Translations under genes and position numbers: made by a program
Shown: positions 56,983 to 64,000 of the stretch, piece after piece
Numbering within the stretch: the first letter of the stretch is position 1
Layout of the letters: each line of letters starts with the position of its first letter
The notes under the pieces: generated by a model
What the model was told of the DNA's origin: nothing
The model's input: only the letters and a program-made list of their open reading frames with translations
Database searches by the model: none
NCBI RefSeq assembly: GCF_001411555.2
Contig: NC_049905.1
Location: 14,632,586-14,696,585, forward strand
DNA from: Juglans regia
Taxonomy: Eukaryota; Streptophyta; Magnoliopsida; Fagales; Juglandaceae
Direction of reading: 5' to 3'
DNA: 64,000 bases

Positions 56983-58116
56983 CTGGATGCTTAAAACATT
57001 TAAAACAAAAGTGAGTCGAATACTCAGTAAGCAATACACCATGCAGTTAACTTATTAATCACATAATCTTTTCTTTTGAAAACATGCATACATAAACATT
57101 TGCTAATCATGACCATGCTTTCATGCATAAACAATTTAAAGAATAAGCCATACTTTCATGCATAAACATTTTAAAGAATAACAGTGCTTTCATGTATAAA
57201 CATTTTAAGAAATAACCATACTTTCATGTTTCACTTTCTTTGGCTGGTACACACTATTATGCCTTGTGCGTTGGGGTTAGCGGTCTTCCTTTGGACCTGG
57301 ATTCCATCCATGGCCACAAGTTGGGAATCCCTTTTAGTCGGGGGTTAGCACTGGGTGCACTACCAGTACTACTTACCCGGCATTGCAATGTGCCCATTCT
57401 TTGGTATCCTTTTCATTCATATGGCCGTTATGTATTTTCATACAATAAGACATTCATTCATTCATTCATTTCAGTCCTTTTCCTTTAACAGTTCATTTAT
57501 GGAAAACGTAGTTTAAAAGCATGAACTTAAGCATCATCTTTTCTTTTAACGGTGCATTCATGAACAAAAACATCATTTTAAAAGCATGAACTTGAACATC
57601 ATTTTTCATGGCATCCATAAAACATCAGCTCATAGGGACATTTTAACATCTGTTCATAGGGACATTTTAAAACACTTTCTTCGCGTCATTTAAAGCATAA
57701 GTTCATAGGGACATTTTAAAACTCATTTGAAGCATCACTTGAAGCATAATGCATGAGACATTCATTTCCTTTCCTTTACAATCAAAACATTTTCATCATC
57801 TTTCTTACTCCAATGCACATGTATTTTTTTTTATGAACCAGATACACTTTCATGTTATACTACATATAACAGTAATCAATAAGTTTATTGAGAGAGCATG
57901 TATGGAAATCTTATGACTTAGAACCTACGTGCATGCATTACCTTATACACATACACATAATTATAATCGATAGGGTGCTTAACAGAGGCTATCAAGAAAG
58001 GGCTTATACATACTATATACATTTACTCTTTCTTTAGAAGAACATTTGAAAGGAGAGAGAGAGACATTCTTTCATAAATAGAACTTGGTGTAAGAAGCAT
58101 GGTCATAGCTACTTAC
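56983..58116 (-). other. Intron-like segment in LTR E3
   Basis: 1134 nt between GAG|GTAAGT and AAGCATCCAG. The CTTACT-GAGT-ATTCG-ACTC element (57013-57032, minus) lies about 30 nt before the acceptor. Confidence 0.42.
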
Positions 58117-59543
58117 CTCTATGCTCCTCGATACTTCCAACATCAGCATAGGTTCTATTCCAATAAATAACATAAGCGTGTTAATACTCATACAATATTC
58201 TTTAGCCATTCCTTTAAAAGAGAAAACCACAATATTACAATCTAGCATCCCATCTATACTTAACATTAACCCAAAATGACTACTCCTCACCTCAACTTAC
58301 AAGAGAAATAACTTAAATATTAAGACATGCTAGCTGTCCATGGAAAGACCATTTTAAAAGCTTACATGAAAAGTAGTTTAAAATTCATAAGCTTCAAACA
58401 AGGTTTCTTTGATTCAAGCTCACTTTGGGTTGTGGACATTGGGAGATAAAATATGGAAAATCTCAACAATGGGCTTTAAAATGGATTTAACCATCTCAAA
58501 TAGGCTAAACAAGCTCAGGAAACATGCCTTTTAAATCAACTTGTAGTCCCTCATTATAAAATGTTAGCTTATCAACATTTTGGACTCTTGGGTTAGGTAG
58601 AATTTAACCAAATGAGGGAACACAAATGAGCTATTTTTACATCAAGACATGGCATGACATGGACTTAGGAAATACTTGGACAGCTTTACATATCCTAATA
58701 CATCATGCACAAACAATCTCTTATATCTAAACTAACTAAGTTATAACTTATTCACATAAGCATTATATTAATTAGTTTAGATAAAACCTCCCATTAAAAA
58801 TTAAAGTAGCATAAAGTATATCAAAGTTACCCATTAAGAAACTTTAAAACTTTAAAACACTCAAGCTTATGATTTACTCACTTAATACCTTTCAAAAGCA
58901 AGATATAAAATTATAGAACCAAACAAAACCTCTAAACCAAACCTCTAGCTTCCTAAAAATAGATTACCAACCAAACCTCAACACAAGGCACATGATACCA
59001 ACATATATAATTTAAAAATTACTATATTCATCACCTATGATTAAACCAAGTTTAACAACATCATAGTATTTTTGAAATATAGGAAAACACATAGCTAAAC
59101 AACTATAATACCATTTGGTTTGGGCCAAAAACAGGGCATACATATTTATTTACAACATACAAAATTAACTACATCAAAACACAGCTAACACAACTTAATT
59201 GGCTGCCAAATCACATTAAAAACAAATGAGTCAAATTAGGGTTTTTACCTTGAGCTCTTAGCCCCTTTCAAAACACAAGTGGAAGACCAATTAGAGGTAT
59301 AGCCATGTGGTTGAAGAGCAACACGATATCACTGTTTTAAACCCCAAAACCGAAACATAAAAAATCATCAAAAGAAAACCCACTTGATCAACCATGACTA
59401 AATTAGAAATACACAAAGGAGAAGGATTAAGGTATTCTTACCTCGCTATTTTTCTCTTGAGAAGAAGGAAACATGGATGCTTGGCTTGAAGGAGATGAGA
59501 GGAGTTAGGTTTCTTGAAGAACAAAAGAGAGGAGAAGAAGAGA

Positions 59544-59548
59544 GGGCG
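59544..59548. repeat. Left TSD of F3
   Basis: GGGCG, matched by AGGCG at 63928-63932 (4 of 5). Confidence 0.6.
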
Positions 59549-62500
59549 TGCAACAGCCTGCTAGAAATTCATTGGTGGAATTTCTATTGATTTTAGGAAT
59601 CTCGTGAAAACCCCATAAGTTTTTACGAATCGACTAATCGCACAGGTTTTAGTTTGTCAAAATAGTCAGTGTTATCACTCACTATAGTGCTAGAAATATG
59701 AGTTTTATTTATTTGAGATAGTTAGAAGTGTCAGAATTCATTATTATCTACGCCATTAGACTCAGTTGATTATTTAGGATTTTATGGCGCAATAAGTTTA
59801 TTTTCATATTTTCAGACGAAAGGCCTGTTTGAAACTTTGAAATTATTTTTAGGAGCACTTTGAGATTGAATTTCGGTAAACGATTTTCACTGTAGGTTAA
59901 TATGAATATTTAGGAATTTTTAGTGCGAAGTTTATGATTCACTTTTTCGGAGTGAATCGTAACCTTGGTAAGAGCACCAATTACAGTGTTTCAAAATCAT
60001 AGTGTGGAATGTCCAAATTTAGATTAGAGAAGTTTTATTTAGACACTTGGCAAGATATTAGCCACACTTAGTGAATAATATTAGACACTTGGCACCATGG
60101 GGAACGTTTGATGGATTTGAAGGAATCAATGTGTGAGATCATGCCACTTAAGCAAAACTTTGTTTCTTCTGATCAATCAAATTGTGCCAGACCAAAGAAG
60201 GTCTCAATCATAGCGAAACCCTAAATGGTGAGAATCCAATTGAAAGCCCAAAAGCTTGGTTGAAACTTAAACCCTAAATGGTTTCCCCAAACCCTAAAGT
60301 TGGCCTTCAAACCCTTTCTAATCTGATTTCTAGCATTGTGTTTAATCACTTGATTAAATCACTTCCACATGCTACTAATCCTTCAAATTTTTGTTAGAAC
60401 ATCATTATCCAACCTTCTTAACCTTAAAAAATTGATTGGGCCAACTGATATTGGATTTGGGCTTGATAGCAACCCAAACCCTCTTTAAATCCCAAAATTT
60501 AGGTCCATTCAGTTTAGGCCCATTAAGGCCCACGAATTTGGTCACCATAGGATTGCTTCATGGCTAAGTTTTGTAACCCCACTTGGCTGGCTAGATCTTT
60601 ACAAGAAGGGCCTAGAAGGTTCTTGAAGTACAAAGCTAAAAGGCCACCTCACTCTTTCACTCTTACACTCCACCTTGAGAAAAGATCTTGGACTGATTTT
60701 TATGAGAAGAAAAGGGCAATACTCAAGCTTCCTTTCAGTCCTATCACTTTCCATAACTTGTGTAAGAGGCTCTTCAGTCCACTTCCCACAAAAAGCAACT
60801 CTCCTTTACACTTTTCCTTTATAGAACACAAAAGACACTCTCGAGAAGTTTTTCTTACCTCTATTGCACGCCTGTTTTGAAGCTTTTGTACGTGTTTTCT
60901 CGAACATTTTCCTTGATGAACGTTTTTCATTTTGAGACTAGTTTACATGGATATCTTATCTGTTCAATTTATAGATCATTTGATCGTTAAAAAGTTGTTT
61001 AGACCCTAGAAAGGTCATTTTGGGTGATAAACTGGAGAGTGTGTTATATTTTGGAGTTTTTGACCAAGCTAATGAATAGATGTTGGTCCAAAATTTTTAT
61101 GGAGAACTGTTAACATATTTATATGATTATTGGTGGAGGATTTGTTGCATGATTAAAAGTTTTGGTGAAATATTTTCTTAGGTCTAGAAACTTAGAAACT
61201 GGAAGAGGAAAAACCGTTTCTGTTTTGAGAAAGTTAAATCTTTTATGGTTTAATCTTATTCCAATGGCTTTGTTTTTTTATTGGAAGATCCTAAGCCTCT
61301 TATATACATGTTAAAATGTTATTTTGAATATATTTGATGTTAGTTTCGAAGATAGGAAATTTTATGCAAGGAGATATTCGATTAGACCAAAGTGATGATG
61401 TTCTTGGCTAAATTTATGTTTTGGTTGAAGTCTAACCATGTGATCCTGCGTTTGAAGCTTGGATCTGTTTTAGGACACCTTTTTAAACCATGTGATGTTT
61501 TGGTTTGAAGATCACTTCTTTATAAGTCTTGGAGCAAGAGGTTGATCAAAACAAGTTAGAAACAAAAAATTTGTTTTGAACTTAGAAGAGAAACCAAAAC
61601 GTTCAAGTATGATTTTAGTGATTTTTATGACTTTTGTTCTTGATTCAAAACATGATTATTCTTAGGAATATGTTATGAGTATAGTAGAAGAAATATTTTG
61701 GTTTAATCATGAGTTTTGAAATTTGAAAGAATTACAACAAAAAACTCAAAGGAAATAGCCTTTGAAAGTTTCGGTCCTATAGAGTTTTAATGGTTGTGTT
61801 TAGTTTTAAATTTTTCTGAATTGATATTTGAGTTTAGGACAAGATTTACATAAGGTATGTAGATTTTGGTGATTTTTGGAGTCAATATGCAAAATCCTTA
61901 AGTTAGGGGTAAAATGGTCATTTTCCCACATGTAAGGGGTAAAATGATAATTTTACTCTAAGTTGATATTTTTCCATTTTCCTAATTGTTAGTGATTAAG
62001 TTCTAATTTTTAGAAATCACTACTTTCAGTTTCTCGTGATCACACTTGAGTTTTGTCTAGAAGCGCGAAGACCGAGATAAGTAAGCTTTTAACTTACTAT
62101 CAGTTTAATGTGTATGAGTGATAAGTAAGCAAACAAAAGTGTATGTATGCATGTTATCATACGTGCCATGTCAAGTCATTACGTATTTATCTGTTACACA
62201 TAATTTATTCTGTCATGAATTATTCATCTGTTATACAAGATATTCTATCATGTATTGCTATGCATTGCAAGTACGTCATGTTAAGTTAAGTATGGCATCT
62301 GTTACATGTATTTCATGTCATGTAATATTCACTGTCACATGTTACGCCATGTTAAGAAATGTTGTCTGTTATATGATATGCCATGTTACGAAATGTTGCC
62401 TATTACATGTATGCCATGTTATGAAATGTTGTCTGTTATATTTATGTTTCAAAGTATGTCATGTCTGTCGTCTTACGTTCATGCCATGTTACGCTACGTC

Positions 62501-63927
62501 AGGACTTCTGTCTTTTATGTCACGTTCATGTTGTGTCACGTTACGAAATGTCATGTCTGCCAGTTAAGCTATTCATGTCAATTACGACCCTAAGCACTAG
62601 TATGGGGTAATATCCTAGTGAAACTCCTTTGTTCACGCTGAAGTGTCTAAATAGGTGTGAAATTCACTGGCTTGGCGAAGTACAGTCAACAGGTTGCAAA
62701 TGGGGCCTAATTAGCTGGTCACCAGAGCGCGCCAGGCACTAACGCCGATGGAGCCACACTTTATGTTACATGTGTCCACAGCAAGTGTGGCACAAACAAA
62801 TAAGTCATGGGGCCATAACAACTGTGGAGCATGAAATATGGGGTCACAACAACTGTGGAGCATACACTACGTGAGACACAGCAATTGTGACACGTAGAAT
62901 ACGTGGGGCCACAACAATTGTGGAGTACGTATTAACGCACTCACAGCTGGTATAGACACCTGTGTTGTGATGCGGTAATCGGTAGGGACACACGGCTCAA
63001 GGGGACATGTGTAGCACCCATATGGTCACTTTATTAATTAAGTCCATTGAATAATATTTCAAGTTCATGTATTTCACGTTCAAGTCATGTTTCACGTTAT
63101 GTTATGGTCAAGTTTACGTTCATGTCAATCACGGTGACCCCATGAGACAAGAATATGTTTCAAGTTCATGTTATGTTATATTAACATTCACGTTATGTTC
63201 CAAGTTCATATTTATGTTATGTCATGCTCAGATTCATGTTATGTTCAAGTTCATATTCAAATTATGCATGTTCACGTTCGTGTCACGTACATGTCATGTC
63301 ACGTCAAGCTAAGTTTCAGTTTCAGTACAAATTATGTCATTTATGCCATGCTATATGTCAAGTTATGCTATGCTTACTTACGAATTTGATTATGCATTCA
63401 TACTTTTACTATCATGCATGCATCATTAACCTGTGTAAAGGTTTTTTGTTAACTTACCGAGATTTGTAATCAATCTCACTGTGGTAGTCCCAACTACCAT
63501 ACCTCCCGAATGGTAGATCTTATTACAGGATCTGAAGGAGAATCAGGAATCGACCAACTAGAAACGATCGACTAAGCGACGATGCGACGTAGGTGATACT
63601 ACAGTAGTTACCTCAGGTTACTACTTGTATTTGTGGAGTTCAAAATCCAGCACTCTTTTGATCACAACCATTTTGGACATATGTTGTGATATCAATTTTT
63701 TAGTATGTCATTATGTATGAAGTATGTTTTAAGTATTTGGGATATTTCAGTTTGGTGCATAGTACTGCTAAAGAAAAAAATTATCCGCTACGAATATTGT
63801 ATAATACTAGATGCATGTTAGGAACATTGCATCTTATATGTTATGAACGGGGGCAGATAACCTTGTGTTGCATGTCTCGACGCTTCAAATGTCCGTCCGA
63901 TCCCAAGCGGAATTTGGGGGCGTCACA
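59549..63927 (+). mobile_element. Intact solo LTR of family F (F3)
   Basis: TGCAACAGCCTGCTAG...GGGGGCGTCACA, 4379 bp, inverted relative to F1 and F2 and collinear with F1 over its full length. It defines both ends of the giant LTR. It is more diverged from F1 than F2 is. Its donor reads GAG|ATAAGT (62074) where F1 and F2 have GAG|GTAAGT; the acceptor TATTACAG (ending 63528) and the stem GAGATT...AATCTC (63459-63477), preceded by CTTACC, are present. ORFs made of AACATGA/CGTCATG-type repeats (62118-62593, 63067-63469) are artefacts of low complexity. Confidence 0.88.
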
Positions 63928-64000
63928 AGGCGTGCATCGGCTTTAGCTTGCTTGGAAAGGAAGGTGGGATTTTCTTTTCCTTTCTTAGGTGTAGACCGAC

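Larger units (their letters stand above)
56652..64000 (-). mobile_element. Family-E-like 5' LTR (E3), interrupted by F3
   Basis: Starts TGCCACCACCCCGCCCC on the + strand beside the primer site, so it is the 5' LTR of the minus-strand gypsy element. It shares with E1 and E2 the GCACTGGGTGCACTACCAGTACTACTTACCC block (57345-57380) and the GAGTCGAATACTCAGTAAGC motif (57013-57033). F3 is inserted at 59548/63928; E3 resumes at 63933 and runs off the window. Minus-strand donor GAG|GTAAGT is at 58116-58111; acceptor GCATCCAG ends at 56983. Many CATTCATTTC / GGGACATTTTAA short repeats at 57420-57780. Confidence 0.78.

Overview
This is plant nuclear DNA: AT-rich, eukaryotic, and made almost entirely of transposable elements nested inside one another, with one small intact host gene. 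The DUF4283-type LINEs, chromovirus-type Ty3/gypsy elements primed by initiator-Met tRNA, a hAT transposase of the RICESLEEPER type, a pararetrovirus remnant and a MITE with TTTGGATAG ends all point to a dicot. A woody Fagales species (walnut family) is my guess from the MITE, at low confidence. No CRISPR array, operon, rRNA or tRNA gene was seen.

Layout. 463-8294 is a LINE flanked by a perfect 13-bp target-site duplication (TSD). It is split in its endonuclease by a solo LTR (family A, 2395-4688), and its reverse transcriptase is dead. 9167-10318 is a 1.15-kb non-coding retroposon with a poly-A tail and a perfect 15-bp TSD. 10364-11880 is a piece of an endogenous pararetrovirus (tRNA primer site plus movement-protein region). 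11888-12277 is the start of a second LINE ORF1, cut by a long gypsy LTR (E1). E1 itself carries a solo LTR (D, 12376-15178) and a giant retrotransposon (family F, from 17047 to the assembly gap at 26341). The F element has LTRs of about 4.36 kb around an internal region that keeps gag but has lost nearly all of pol. After the gap come an E-family LTR in the opposite orientation (to 29042), a CACTA-like end, an internally deleted LINE (30992-33407), a foldback repeat and a second RNase H fragment.

35095-35409 (minus) encodes a 104-residue two-EF-hand calcium-binding protein with a TATA box, the only convincing host gene. It is followed by a MITE, a minus-strand retroposon with TSDs (36280-36675), a decayed copia element (about 37920-40060), LTR pieces A2 and B (40432-44321), a PPR gene fragment and a hAT transposase gene broken by one stop codon (44808-46898). 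The last part, 51785-64000, is a minus-strand gypsy element (gag, protease, RT, RNase H) interrupted in RT by solo LTR C. Its 5' LTR (E3) is interrupted by an intact 4.38-kb solo LTR of family F.

The most unusual signal is shared by the long LTRs. Each family (A, B, C, D, E, F) has a consensus-like splice donor (GTAAGT or GTAAGC) and, 0.8-1.4 kb downstream, an acceptor-like CAG or equivalent. In most copies a short inverted repeat lies about 35-55 nt before that acceptor, preceded by CTTAC or a close variant. The stem sequence differs between families while pairing is kept. I read this as a possible leader intron inside the LTRs with a structured 3' splice region; this is inference and needs RNA data.
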